Both the position numbers and the translations under genes were made by a program. A stretch of 64,000 nucleotides of DNA from Candidatus Methylomirabilota bacterium (lineage in GTDB: Bacteria > Methylomirabilota > Methylomirabilia > Methylomirabilales > Methylomirabilaceae): positions 124,001 through 188,000 of the forward strand of contig PQAM01000008.1 of NCBI GenBank assembly GCA_003104975.1, read 5' to 3'. Shown here piece by piece: positions 7,706-16,268 of the stretch. The notes below the pieces were generated by a model. The model saw nothing but the letters and a program-made list of their open reading frames with translations, searched no databases and was not told the DNA's origin. Every line of letters begins with the position of its first letter. Position 1 is the stretch's first letter.

Positions 7706-9010
7706 ATGGAATACTCTTCAAAGACCGCGATTCCGAAGGGCGTTCGAGTCTTCCCGCCGGAGGAGGTTGCGTTACGCCGTTGGGCTGAGCGCCGCATTCT
7801 GACGGTCTTTGAACGATGGGGATTCCAAGAGGTTATCACCCCGACGTTTGAATACCTGGAGGTCTTCTCGGGCGAGCCGGACCGGGAGGGCGGCGACAAG
7901 GTCGTCAAGTTTGTCGATCGGCAGACCGGTCGCCTGCTCGCGTTACGATACGACCCGACCCCTCAGGTGGCGCGTCTCGCGGCGACCACGCTTCGACACC
8001 GTCCCCTTCCGTTACGTCTCTCGTACGTGACCACGATCTTCCGCGATGAGGCCCCCCAGGCGGGTCGACAGCGCGAGTGTGTCCAGCTTGGCGTGGAACT
8101 GATCGGACTGGAGCGGCCGGAGGCCGATGCCGAGATGGTGGCGATGGCGGTGGAGGGCTGCCGCGCGCTCGGCCTGCAACGCTTTCAGATCGATGTCGGC
8201 CAGATCGAATATGTGCGCGGACTCGTCGATGCCCTGGGGCTGACAGCCGATCGACGCCGGCCGCTGGTTTCGGCCATCGACAGGAAGGACACCGTCGAGA
8301 TCGAGCTGCTGCTGCGGGATCTGGACGCGGACGAGAGGTCGAAGCGGGCGGTATTGGAGCTGCCGATGCTCTATGGAGGTAAGGAGGTCCTGGCGCGCGC
8401 GCGGGACCTGGCGCCCAACCGGCGGTCGCAAGAGGCGCTCGGCAACCTGACCCAGGTCTATGAGGTGCTGGAGCAGTACGGCCTGGCGGATCAGGTGATC
8501 ATCGATCTCGGCGAGGCGAGGGCGTTTGAGTATCACACCGGCGTGACCTTTGCGGCCTTTGCGCAGGGCTTGGGCTCCGAGATTTCACGCGGCGGCCGGT
8601 ATGACGATCTGATCGGTGGGTTCGGCTACCCCTGCCCCGCCACCGGGTTTGCCTTCGATCTGGATCAGGTCATGGAGGCGATCACGACCGAGAACCGGCC
8701 TTCCCCTGCGACCGGCCGGAGATTCCTGATCATCGACTTCAATCCCGATAAGCGGCAGGCCCTGCGGATTGCCCGGCTGCTGCGGGAACAGGGCTACACG
8801 GCGGCACGAGACATCATCACGCGGGATCTGGAGGGCTCATTTGAGTATGCGGTAGCGTCCGGGATCGGGCGGGCGATCGTATTGGGCTTACCTGATCTGC
8901 CTCACGATGAGTTGCTCATCAAGGATATCGACTCGGGAACCGAGCAGCGGGTCCCGGTCGAACAGTTGTGCAGCCGGATCGAACGTGGAGATCAGCAATG
9001 GCTAACGTAA
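7706..9010 (+). CDS. hisZ: ATP phosphoribosyltransferase regulatory subunit (HisZ)
   Basis: A 434-residue histidyl-tRNA-synthetase-like protein. The opening (IPKGVRVFPPEEVALRRWAERRIL...GFQEVITPTFEYLEVF) and the absence of a full C-terminal anticodon-binding domain fit HisZ, which activates the short form of HisG in the first step of histidine synthesis. Class II motifs are recognisable (LRYDPTPQVARL; RGGRYDDLIGGFG near the end of the catalytic-like domain). No hisG lies in the window. It overlaps purA by 13 bases, so the two are co-transcribed. True HisS is less likely because the C-terminal domain is short. Confidence 0.9.
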   Translation: MEYSSKTAIPKGVRVFPPEEVALRRWAERRILTVFERWGFQEVITPTFEYLEVFSGEPDREGGDKVVKFVDRQTGRLLALRYDPTPQVARLAATTLRHRPLPLRLSYVTTIFRDEAPQAGRQRECVQLGVELIGLERPEADAEMVAMAVEGCRALGLQRFQIDVGQIEYVRGLVDALGLTADRRRPLVSAIDRKDTVEIELLLRDLDADERSKRAVLELPMLYGGKEVLARARDLAPNRRSQEALGNLTQVYEVLEQYGLADQVIIDLGEARAFEYHTGVTFAAFAQGLGSEISRGGRYDDLIGGFGYPCPATGFAFDLDQVMEAITTENRPSPATGRRFLIIDFNPDKRQALRIARLLREQGYTAARDIITRDLEGSFEYAVASGIGRAIVLGLPDLPHDELLIKDIDSGTEQRVPVEQLCSRIERGDQQWLT

Positions 9011-10308
9011 TCGTTGTCGGGACGCAGTGGGGCGACGAAGGGAAGGGGAAGATCGTTGATCTCCTCTCGGAGTATTTCGACGCGGTGGCCCGGTATCAGG
9101 GTGGGACCAATGCGGGCCACACGGTTGTGGTAGGGGAGGAGAAGATTGTCCTGCATCTGGTCCCGTCGGGCGTCCTGAGGAAGGGGAGGGTCTGCATCCT
9201 GGGGAACGGCGTGGTGATCGATCTGACCGCGCTGATTCAGGAGATGGATCAACTGAGCACGCTGCACGTCAAGATCGAGGAGAATTTCTTCATCAGCAAG
9301 AACGCCCATCTGGTGCTCCCCTACCATAGGATCCTGGACGCCGAACAGGAGCGGCTCCGCGAGGGCCGGCAGATCGGAACGACCAGGCGCGGGATCGGGC
9401 CGGCCTATGTCGATAAGATGGCGAGGTCAGGGATCCGGGTGGGTGATCTGACCGACCAGAAACTGTTCCGGGGCCGACTCCGCACCAACCTTGAGGAGAA
9501 ACGGGCCCAGTTCCCTCACCATCAGGAACTGCAGGAGTTGGATCACGAAAAGATGGCGGCGGAGCAACTCGAACAGTTCGAGCGCGTGCGCGGCTTTGTG
9601 ACGGATACCTCCCTCGTAATTCACGACCTGATCAAAACCGGCAAGCGTGTCCTGTTCGAGGGGGCGCAGGGGACCCTGCTGGATGTCGATCTTGGCACCT
9701 ACCCCTACGTCACCTCGTCGAGCGCGACGGCCGGAGGCGCCTGCATCGGGACCGGGGTGAGCCCGTTGGTCATCGACGGCGTCCTCGGCGTGACCAAGGC
9801 CTACACGACGCGTGTCGGCGAGGGGCCGATGCCGACGGAGCTGACGGACGGCATCGGTCAGATGCTGCAAACGCGCGGACAGGAGTTCGGGGCCACGACG
9901 GGGCGTCCGAGGCGTTGCGGCTGGTTCGACGCCATGGCCGTCCGGTACAGCGCCCGGATCAACGGTCTCTCCGCCCTCGCCCTCATGAAGCTGGACGTCC
10001 TGGATGCCTGCGAGTCGGTCCGGATCTGCACGGGCTACCGGTGGGGCGGCGAGACCCTGCGGGAATTTCCGAACGAAATCGGCGTGCTGCAGGCGTGCGA
10101 ACCGATCTATGAAGAGGTGCCGGGTTGGAATGAGAGCATTGCCGGCATCACCTCATACAAATATCTACCGGCCAGGTGCCGGGCCTATATCGAACGGATT
10201 GAGGGGCTGACCGGGGTCCGGGTCGGGCTCATCTCGACGGGGCCGCGACGCGACCAGACAATCCTTCGCTCGATACCGGCCTTGCGACAGTGGGGGCTTC
10301 TGCGCTAA
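8998..10308 (+). CDS. purA: Adenylosuccinate synthetase
   Basis: A 436-residue PurA that joins IMP and aspartate using GTP in AMP synthesis. The start at 8998 gives MANVIVVGTQWGDEGKGKIVDLL, containing the GDEGKGK loop; QGGTNAGHTVV with the catalytic-type His follows. Other family blocks are TTRRGIGPAYVDK, LFEGAQGTLLDVD and VGEGPMPTEL. The length is normal. The gene starts inside the end of hisZ. It is the last core gene before tRNA-Lys and the island. Confidence 0.97.
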   Translation: MANVIVVGTQWGDEGKGKIVDLLSEYFDAVARYQGGTNAGHTVVVGEEKIVLHLVPSGVLRKGRVCILGNGVVIDLTALIQEMDQLSTLHVKIEENFFISKNAHLVLPYHRILDAEQERLREGRQIGTTRRGIGPAYVDKMARSGIRVGDLTDQKLFRGRLRTNLEEKRAQFPHHQELQELDHEKMAAEQLEQFERVRGFVTDTSLVIHDLIKTGKRVLFEGAQGTLLDVDLGTYPYVTSSSATAGGACIGTGVSPLVIDGVLGVTKAYTTRVGEGPMPTELTDGIGQMLQTRGQEFGATTGRPRRCGWFDAMAVRYSARINGLSALALMKLDVLDACESVRICTGYRWGGETLREFPNEIGVLQACEPIYEEVPGWNESIAGITSYKYLPARCRAYIERIEGLTGVRVGLISTGPRRDQTILRSIPALRQWGLLR

Positions 10309-10349
10309 ACTTTCCGCTGGTTCGCTGCATCTCCAGCGCGCCGCACGAC

Positions 10350-10425
10350 GACCCGTTAGCTCAGTCGGCAGAGCTCCTGCCTTTTAAGCAGGGAGTCCCG
10401 GGTTCGAGTCCCGGACGGGTCACCA
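10350..10425 (+). tRNA. tRNA-Lys (UUU)
   Basis: A full cloverleaf can be read: acceptor GACCCGT pairs with ACGGGTC, the D arm is GCTC...GAGC, the anticodon stem CCTGC/GCAGG holds loop CTTTTAA (anticodon TTT), and the T arm is CCGGG TTCGAGT CCCGG. The discriminator is A and CCA is encoded (10423-10425). The 3' 45 bases are the integration core of the island and recur at 40640-40684. Confidence 0.98.
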
Positions 10426-11636
10426 ATCTTTTCAATCACTTCCAACGCATCAATTGAGTGAACGTCTCGCGTGGTTGCGCGGGGGTTGCGGATTGTTGCG
10501 GTGTCGAGGCGGTCTACCGCGGCCTTATTTGCGCCGGGAATCAGATGGCCGTAGGTGTCTACGGTCAACTGGATCGACGCATGGCCGAGCTGGTCTTTCA
10601 CGTAGGCGATGCTCTCTCCATTCTGGAGAAGCAGGCTCGCGAATGTATGGCGCAGTAGGTGGGGGTGGATCTGTCGGAGCCCGGCTTCTTGACAGCATGG
10701 GTGGACCAGCCGTCGGCGCACATTGCTTTCTTGGAGACGGCCGCCAACCGCGTTTCGGAAAATCGGCTCTTGGGGGTCGAGTTCGCGGCCCTGGATAGCG
10801 AGTTCTGTTCGGCGGCTTTCCTTGGCGTCCCGCAGGGCATTCCGAAGTTGGAGCGACATGTCGACGCGCCGAACGCGACGACTCTTCGTGAGGATGAGAC
10901 GACCCCGATTCCACTGGCGGCGCACTTCGATAAATCGGCCTTGGAAGTCCAGGTCGCCCCACTGAAGCCCCATCAGTTCACCGAGTCGAAGCCCCGTTCG
11001 AACCGCCGTGAGGAGAAACAGGTAGAATGAGGGCGCAACTTCCTGCAAGCGTTGGCCTGCACGTCGTAGATCAATCGCCTCCGCACCATCAAGCAGACAC
11101 TGAACCTCTTCAGCGGTCAATGGAATGAATTTAACGGCGGGGGCCGTCTTATCACTGAGGAAGCGTCCCATGCGGGCCGCGGGGTTGATCAACTTCGCTC
11201 CGTGGTCGATGGCGTGATTGTAAATCGCCCGGATGGCGTTAACGCACCATTTGATCGTGCCCTTTGCTAAGCCTTGGTCGATCATCGCATTGATGACATC
11301 TTCGACATCGTCCCGCGTGACGTCGTCGAATGGCTTTGGTCCAAGAAGCGCATAGGCGTGGGTGCGGAGGTAGTAGCGGTAGCCCGCGTACGTCGCCGGG
11401 GCGCAGTGTCGGCGGGCATAGCGGTCAAGCCAATTTTCAGCGGTTTGTTCGAATGTCCGGGATGCCGTCCGCTGAGGCTGGTCGATCTGGAAGTCACCCA
11501 AGGCGAGCCGTGCCCGGATCTTTTCCGCCACGAGCTCAGCAGTTTTTCGGTCGCCGATCGCCTTGGCCTTGCGTCGGCCCCCCACATTGATAAAGATGTA
11601 CCACTTTCCATGCCAAAATCGAACTTTTACGCCCAT
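10356..11636 (-). CDS. Site-specific tyrosine integrase
   Basis: A 426-residue phage/island-type tyrosine recombinase. An N-terminal arm-binding part (VRFWHGKWYIFINVGGRRK...) is followed by a SAM-like core-binding domain (ENWLDRYARRHCAPATYAGYRYYLRTH). The catalytic domain has R (TGLRLGELMGLQWGDL), HxxR (HPHLLRHTFAS), H (LGHAS) and the Tyr nucleophile (VDTYGHLIPG). The last 20 or so codons run antisense through the tRNA-Lys gene, so the end of the protein is set by the att site. It should catalyse integration and, with the adjacent helix-turn-helix protein, excision of the island. Confidence 0.95.
   Translation of the reverse strand: MGVKVRFWHGKWYIFINVGGRRKAKAIGDRKTAELVAEKIRARLALGDFQIDQPQRTASRTFEQTAENWLDRYARRHCAPATYAGYRYYLRTHAYALLGPKPFDDVTRDDVEDVINAMIDQGLAKGTIKWCVNAIRAIYNHAIDHGAKLINPAARMGRFLSDKTAPAVKFIPLTAEEVQCLLDGAEAIDLRRAGQRLQEVAPSFYLFLLTAVRTGLRLGELMGLQWGDLDFQGRFIEVRRQWNRGRLILTKSRRVRRVDMSLQLRNALRDAKESRRTELAIQGRELDPQEPIFRNAVGGRLQESNVRRRLVHPCCQEAGLRQIHPHLLRHTFASLLLQNGESIAYVKDQLGHASIQLTVDTYGHLIPGANKAAVDRLDTATIRNPRATTRDVHSIDALEVIEKIGDPSGTRTRDSLLKRQELCRLS
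10381..10425 (+). repeat. Left attachment site (att core, 45 bp)
   Basis: Identical over 45 bases to 40640-40684. It runs from the anticodon loop (CTTTTAAG) to the encoded CCA of tRNA-Lys. The base before it (c versus a) and the base after it (a versus t) differ between copies, so the repeat is exactly 45 bp. Confidence 0.95.
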
Positions 11637-11676
11637 TGTGTCTCCTTACTGAGTGGGTGATTGTACTACGCATCGC

Positions 11677-12003
11677 TCACGCCTTCAACTCCCGGAGAAT
11701 GTGATTGGCAAAGGCGTCAACGACATCAATGGCCGTTGGGCTTCGCCGAAAAAAATAGCCGTGGAGCCACTCATCAATTTGGTCTCGGCGAAATAGTAGC
11801 TTCCCTCCACACTTGTAATGCGGGAGGGGCCGATAGGGATGGCGAACCCACTTCCGGAGGGTTCGAACTGATAGCCGAGTGTAGCTCGCCGCCTCTTGCA
11901 GGGTGAGATAAGAATCGTCGCGCAGATCGGAAAGATCCGACTGGCTCGTTTTTTGCCGCGATGGGAGAAGCGCCCGAAGGGACATCCGCTCAGAACTCCT
12001 CAA
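11677..12003 (-). CDS. Excisionase-like helix-turn-helix protein
   Basis: A 108-residue protein with a MerR/excisionase-family winged helix-turn-helix: YLTLQEAASYTRLSVRTLRKWVRH, then KLLFRRDQIDEWLHG. A basic, flexible N-terminus precedes it. It lies just upstream of the integrase on the same strand, the usual place for a recombination directionality factor. A role in excision is inferred; a simple transcription regulator is the alternative. Confidence 0.82.
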   Translation of the reverse strand: MRSSERMSLRALLPSRQKTSQSDLSDLRDDSYLTLQEAASYTRLSVRTLRKWVRHPYRPLPHYKCGGKLLFRRDQIDEWLHGYFFRRSPTAIDVVDAFANHILRELKA

Positions 12004-12593
12004 GGTGTGTTCGAGTTCGCATTCGAGCTATCCTGCCGGAACATACAGGGTGGTGCCACGTCGAATGGGGCTGCGGTGTTGGCAATCGATGACACATAGC
12101 ATCGTTTAACAATGAGTCTGAAGCACCGTTCGCAGGTAATTCCTGATTAGTGCGCGCCTCGTGGCTCCTGCATGCGCTCACCAACTCGGGTACCCAAGAA
12201 AACTGAAGGCTTGCGTTACCAGGCCAACCGTCAGATCTCGACTTGCCAGTTTGCTATTGTCTCCTGGCTATCTTCGTTTTGTACAGCCACCTTGTCTATT
12301 ACACGTTCACGCTGCCCCTCGAAATTTTTCAGGAGAAAATTACGACACGCCGCCAAACGGATCATGAAAGTTGCTGGAGCGCGCGGTGCCCTTTAGGGTT
12401 GGTCGGGTGCGGTCTCTATGGTATCTGAAAACGTGGGGCCGGTTGTTGTGCCCAACGTCTCGGAAGCGAACTGTGAGGCAACACCGCATGGGGCAGTAGT
12501 GATGCCAGTAGACCCTGGCACAAGGTAAGACCCAGTACCACTTCATGTAAGCACCGCCTCCAGCTAACTCTCGATCAAGACTCACTTCGTAGC
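12004..12593. other. Region without a recognised gene; possible 85-codon frame
   Basis: No family match is seen. A reverse-strand frame 12340-12597 begins with TTG overlapping the stop of the previous gene (TTGA) and encodes a Trp/Tyr/Cys-rich start (MKWYWVLPCARVYWHHYC). It could be a small gene translated by coupling, but codon pattern and conservation cannot be judged here. Confidence 0.3.
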
Positions 12594-13139
12594 TCAATTC
12601 GCGAACTTACATTCGTTGGCAGGTGGTTGTGACGATACGTCCCTCTTTTTTCTGCGGGGGCGTCCGCTGACGCGTGTGGACAGCCCTTGCACCGTTGCGC
12701 GGGGCAGCCGACTGCGTTGCCCCGCCAGAAATTGGTCGACTGCGATGCGATCGGCCGCAGGCAGCTGCGGGAGCAGCCGGTTGAGGTCGTGGCGGGTCTC
12801 GAACTCCGTATAGCCCGGCTCCTCAACGGTCGCGCCTGCTACGAGCTCAGGCCAGCCCATGTCCCTAGTCCCTGGCCGCCCAACACCATAGCGCTCCTGC
12901 ACGAGGAACCGGATGGCCTGTGCGATATAGGTTTTCGGGTGAGTCGGTACCACCCCGCTCTTCGCGATCCGCAGCAGGGCCCCGTGGAGCAGGTCGACGC
13001 CTTCCCCGCGGGGATCCAGGGTGCGCCACACTCCACCGACCCACACGCGGGAGGGGATGAGGGTCAGGAGCACATTATACGGGCACTGGCACAGGATGGA
13101 TTCCAGGATCGCGGCGTGGGAGGGCGTAAGATCAGTCAT
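12594..13139 (-). CDS. Hypothetical protein of the island (181 aa)
   Basis: I do not recognise this protein. It has a mostly helical look and no membrane segment. Its middle (LVAGATVEEPGYTEFETRHDLNRLLPQLPAADRIAVDQFLAG) vaguely recalls the linker and region 4 of sigma-like proteins, but no clear helix-turn-helix follows. The C-terminal 30 residues are basic (GRPRRKKRD). It overlaps the upstream membrane-protein gene by four bases (ATGA), which supports it as a real coding sequence in a two-gene unit. Confidence 0.55.
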   Translation of the reverse strand: MTDLTPSHAAILESILCQCPYNVLLTLIPSRVWVGGVWRTLDPRGEGVDLLHGALLRIAKSGVVPTHPKTYIAQAIRFLVQERYGVGRPGTRDMGWPELVAGATVEEPGYTEFETRHDLNRLLPQLPAADRIAVDQFLAGQRSRLPRATVQGLSTRVSGRPRRKKRDVSSQPPANECKFAN

Positions 13140-13861
13140 GGCCGGCTCCCGTGCCGGACACTTGCGAAGGGGAGAAAATACGAGCGCCCCAGCTCCTCTT
13201 TGAGGGGAGGGAGCACGGGGCGTAAGGTGATGGGAAGAACTAATGGGTTGAGGCTGGGAGGGTCACCACCTCCGTCACCGTCTGCACCGCCGTCCCTGCT
13301 GCCTCTCGAAGCCGCCGATCGACGGCCAGGGGTACGGCGATGGGTACGGGAGCGAACGCCGAGACGACTCTGGCGAACCCGGATGAGGCACCTGATTGTG
13401 CGGCCGAACGACCATCGGGGACGTTCGTGCCATAGGCGGATGTCCCTGACGAGCCAACGAGCCTCCTCTGCGGGGAGCACCAGCCAGGGGACCCAGCTTA
13501 ACCACCTCTCGACAAACTGCAACCCTCGCTCTGCATGGTACGGCGAGCTGGTCCGCCACAAAAAGCCCACGACCGCCGGGGCTAAGACCGATGCTATCGC
13601 GGCAAGCGACGACAGCGGCACGCTGCCAACGGCCACCGCGAGACCGAGCGTCGCAAGCATGCATACCAAGGCGATAAACTCGCTATCGACGCGATTCATC
13701 CGGCGTCGTGACAGCAGGAACTCGCTCGGCACTGTGGCCAGGGCCATACTTGGGCCCACGGATGCCAGGAGTACGGCACCCCGTAGGAAGATGGCTGGAT
13801 TCATGAATGCCAAGCCAGCGAGTGCAATGTTACACGTGAGACGGAGGTGCCGCATCATCAT
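13136..13861 (-). CDS. Putative membrane protein with Arg-rich tail (241 aa)
   Basis: The first half has two or three hydrophobic segments (around residues 10-45, FIALVCMLATLGLAVAVGSV and ASVLAPAVVGFLW). The second half is rich in Arg, Ser and Gly (RVRQSRLGVRSRTHRRTPGRR..., then GGADGDGGGDPP). The layout resembles the protein at 19499-20125: membrane segments, then an Arg-rich part, then a Gly/Asp/Pro stretch. The two may be distant relatives or play similar parts. Function unknown. It is followed by the 181-residue gene with a 4-base overlap. Confidence 0.55.
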   Translation of the reverse strand: MMMRHLRLTCNIALAGLAFMNPAIFLRGAVLLASVGPSMALATVPSEFLLSRRRMNRVDSEFIALVCMLATLGLAVAVGSVPLSSLAAIASVLAPAVVGFLWRTSSPYHAERGLQFVERWLSWVPWLVLPAEEARWLVRDIRLWHERPRWSFGRTIRCLIRVRQSRLGVRSRTHRRTPGRRSAASRGSRDGGADGDGGGDPPSLNPLVLPITLRPVLPPLKEELGRSYFLPFASVRHGSRP

Positions 13862-14079
13862 CCCTGTAGACGTGACAATAACCGTTGCAGCGTGAACGAG
13901 GATTGCAGGTCAGCGATTAGTCGCAGGCCGATGCGCCATCGCGCGCCATCGGTGATCGAAGTCGAACTCGCAAAACTAGTGGAGTAAATCATATTGCCTC
14001 CCATCGAGTCAAGGTCTTTTTTCGATATGTTCGATATGTTGTGACCGGCATGAGGTATTGGGTGTAAAAAACTCGAACC

Positions 14080-15924
14080 TCACCACTCAGCCAGCATCGC
14101 ATTGTCCTCGGTACCGTCGCCGCGCGGCCGCTTCCCTCCTCTCTTCCGAGCCCGGTGAGCCGCTTGCCAACAGTAGTGGTGGACGTCTCTGGCGGTAAAC
14201 GGCTTACCGCAGCTCCTGATGAATCCCCGGCGGTTCAGTTCCGCCGCGATCGCGGCGGGGCGCCATCCCTGGGTCCTGAGTTCCAGGGCGACGAGCGCCC
14301 CCTTTTTGGGGCGGGCCACGCAATGGGTGCTCGTGGCACCACCCACCCAGGCGATCTCCACCGTAACGTCACGGGCCGAGACCGCGACTAGGCGGATCCG
14401 CTGCACGAACAGGCGCAGCAACTCTCGCCGGTCCTGGGGCGTGGTCGTCGGAGCCGACCAGAGACCGGGCAGGTCCTGTGCCTCGCGGCAAATGGCGCTC
14501 ACCTCCTCGGGGGTGAGGGTCAGCGGTGGGCTGAGGCCCTCCTCCCGGTGCCGCAACTCGATCTCCTCACGGCGTTGCAGCGCCTGCTCGTAGTGCCGCT
14601 CTAGGGTCGCGGCCAGGCGCCGGTTCGCCGGGTCGACGCACGTGTACCGCCGCTTGGCGAGGTTGACCGCATCGTCGGCATCCTCGAGTTCCTGTGCCCG
14701 TCGCCGGCACGCCGCCTCGTACTGCTGGTTGAGCTCCCGCCCTGCCGCGAGAACCGCCGTGAAGTCCGCGGGCTGCAGACGCCCCAGGAGTGCCGCGGCC
14801 ATAGCCCGGTCCAAGGTCCGACCATCGATACTCCAACAGCGTGGCTCGCCATGTTGCTGGTAGGCTGCCAAACAGGCGTATCGGATCTCCTCGTTCCCGC
14901 GGACCAAGTTCCGTAATCGGGTGTACATCGGGCGATTGCACCGCCCGCACCACAGCAGGCCGTGACAGAGCGCCGTCCCCCGGCCAACCGGCTGCGTGGT
15001 GGGGACGCGGTTTCCCCGCAGCCGCTCCTGGTTGGCCCGCCACTCCGCTGGCGTGATGTAGCCTTCGTGGTGTGGGACCATAATCCACTCGGATTGCGGG
15101 GTCCAGCGTACACGCCCGTCAGGATCCCCTGGAATGACCTGCCGCCGGCCCAACGTGTAGTAGCCGGCGTAGGCTGGGTGTCGGAGCATCATGTGGAGGC
15201 GGGCCATGCACGGCCGTACCCAGCGCAGTTCTCCCGCGCTGGTCCGGACGGGGAGCATCGCCTTCGCCCGGACCAACGCCCGCAGGACTTGGGGGACGGA
15301 ACCCAGTTGCCGGAAGAGCCCTAACACCTGCTCGATCGCTTGCTGGACGGCGTGATCGGGGTCTTTCACCCACTGGCCTTTCGTGCTCACCACAAAGCCA
15401 CCCGGCGGCCGGCTTACGGCGTGTCCCAGCCGCGCCTTCGCGTATTTGCTGGCGACCAAGGTGCGAGTGCGGAGGTCGTTTTCGTACGCCGCGACTCCTG
15501 CCTGTAGCCGCGCCAGGAGCCGGCTGGCCGGGTCATTGAGGTCAAGGACGTTGCCCTCGACGACGAGCAGCGTGCGATGGAGGCGGCAGAGGGCCACCAG
15601 CGTTTCGAAGTCGCGCGGGGCCCTGGTGAGGCGGGCGGTGTTGGCGCAAAAGACGGCACCGACGTGGCCGGCGGCCACTCTGGTGAGGAGTCGCTGGAAG
15701 GCGACGCGACCGTCCGTGCGCGTACCGCTCTGGCCGAGGTCTTCGTACGCTTCGACCTGATCGGCTCCCCATCCCCAGTGGAACGCATAGGCCTGCTGAT
15801 CCCGCTGATGCGCGATGCTGCCTGTGCTGTCGCGCGCCTGCGGTCCGGTGGAGACGCGGATATAGGTCGCGGCAGGTCGGCCGAGATGATCTTGCGTGAT
15901 CTGAGGGGGGCGTTGGGTCATCAT
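14080..15924 (-). CDS. Large serine recombinase, copy 1
   Basis: A 614-residue large serine recombinase. The N-terminal catalytic domain (about residues 15-165) has the nucleophile in TYIRVST, the QRDQQ segment, SGTRTDGRVAFQRLL and the conserved Arg region (TARLTRAPRDFETLVAL). A Recombinase domain follows (SRPPGGFVVSTKGQWVKDP...), then a zinc ribbon (LLWCGRCNRPM...RYACLAA), a coiled-coil stretch rich in Arg and Glu, and a C-terminal helix-turn-helix-like end. All parts expected for an active integrase are present. It is closely similar along its whole length to the copy at 16269-18128 and probably arose by duplication. Confidence 0.92.
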   Translation of the reverse strand: MMTQRPPQITQDHLGRPAATYIRVSTGPQARDSTGSIAHQRDQQAYAFHWGWGADQVEAYEDLGQSGTRTDGRVAFQRLLTRVAAGHVGAVFCANTARLTRAPRDFETLVALCRLHRTLLVVEGNVLDLNDPASRLLARLQAGVAAYENDLRTRTLVASKYAKARLGHAVSRPPGGFVVSTKGQWVKDPDHAVQQAIEQVLGLFRQLGSVPQVLRALVRAKAMLPVRTSAGELRWVRPCMARLHMMLRHPAYAGYYTLGRRQVIPGDPDGRVRWTPQSEWIMVPHHEGYITPAEWRANQERLRGNRVPTTQPVGRGTALCHGLLWCGRCNRPMYTRLRNLVRGNEEIRYACLAAYQQHGEPRCWSIDGRTLDRAMAAALLGRLQPADFTAVLAAGRELNQQYEAACRRRAQELEDADDAVNLAKRRYTCVDPANRRLAATLERHYEQALQRREEIELRHREEGLSPPLTLTPEEVSAICREAQDLPGLWSAPTTTPQDRRELLRLFVQRIRLVAVSARDVTVEIAWVGGATSTHCVARPKKGALVALELRTQGWRPAAIAAELNRRGFIRSCGKPFTARDVHHYCWQAAHRARKRGGKRPRGDGTEDNAMLAEW

Positions 15925-16268
15925 GTGGCTTCTCCTATCGGTTCAGAGATAGTGCCTGGTCGCGGGAGAGTGCGCCGTCTTGGGCCCCTGCCGCGAACCA
16001 GGCCGGGGTTGCAGGCTCATTGGATATGGCGCGGGTATGGGCGCGATTTGTGAGGCCAACACTGACCGCGCCTGCGCCCCTTACTGGGTCGCTAACGTCA
16101 TCAAGCTCGGCGCGAGCGGGCGCGCTTGTGCCTCGCGCACCCCACCAGGCCGTCGGATTCGCTCGCGACGCCGCGCCTCGGCAGCAGGGCCGACGGACCC
16201 CGTCCACGGACCACGGGTGTGCGCGTTGGCCGGCCTGGCCAACGGGACGCTGGGATCTCGGTGTACGG
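15925..16268. other. Spacer between serine recombinase genes
   Basis: About 344 bases of very GC-rich sequence. Several overlapping frames cross it in both directions, but none has a recognisable product or ribosome site. It may be an attachment or regulatory region for the recombinases; nothing in it proves that. Confidence 0.35.

Noticed and set aside
12687-13895. A 402-codon forward frame
   Set aside because: It is antisense to two overlapping reverse genes with better start and overlap signals, and its product has no family traits.
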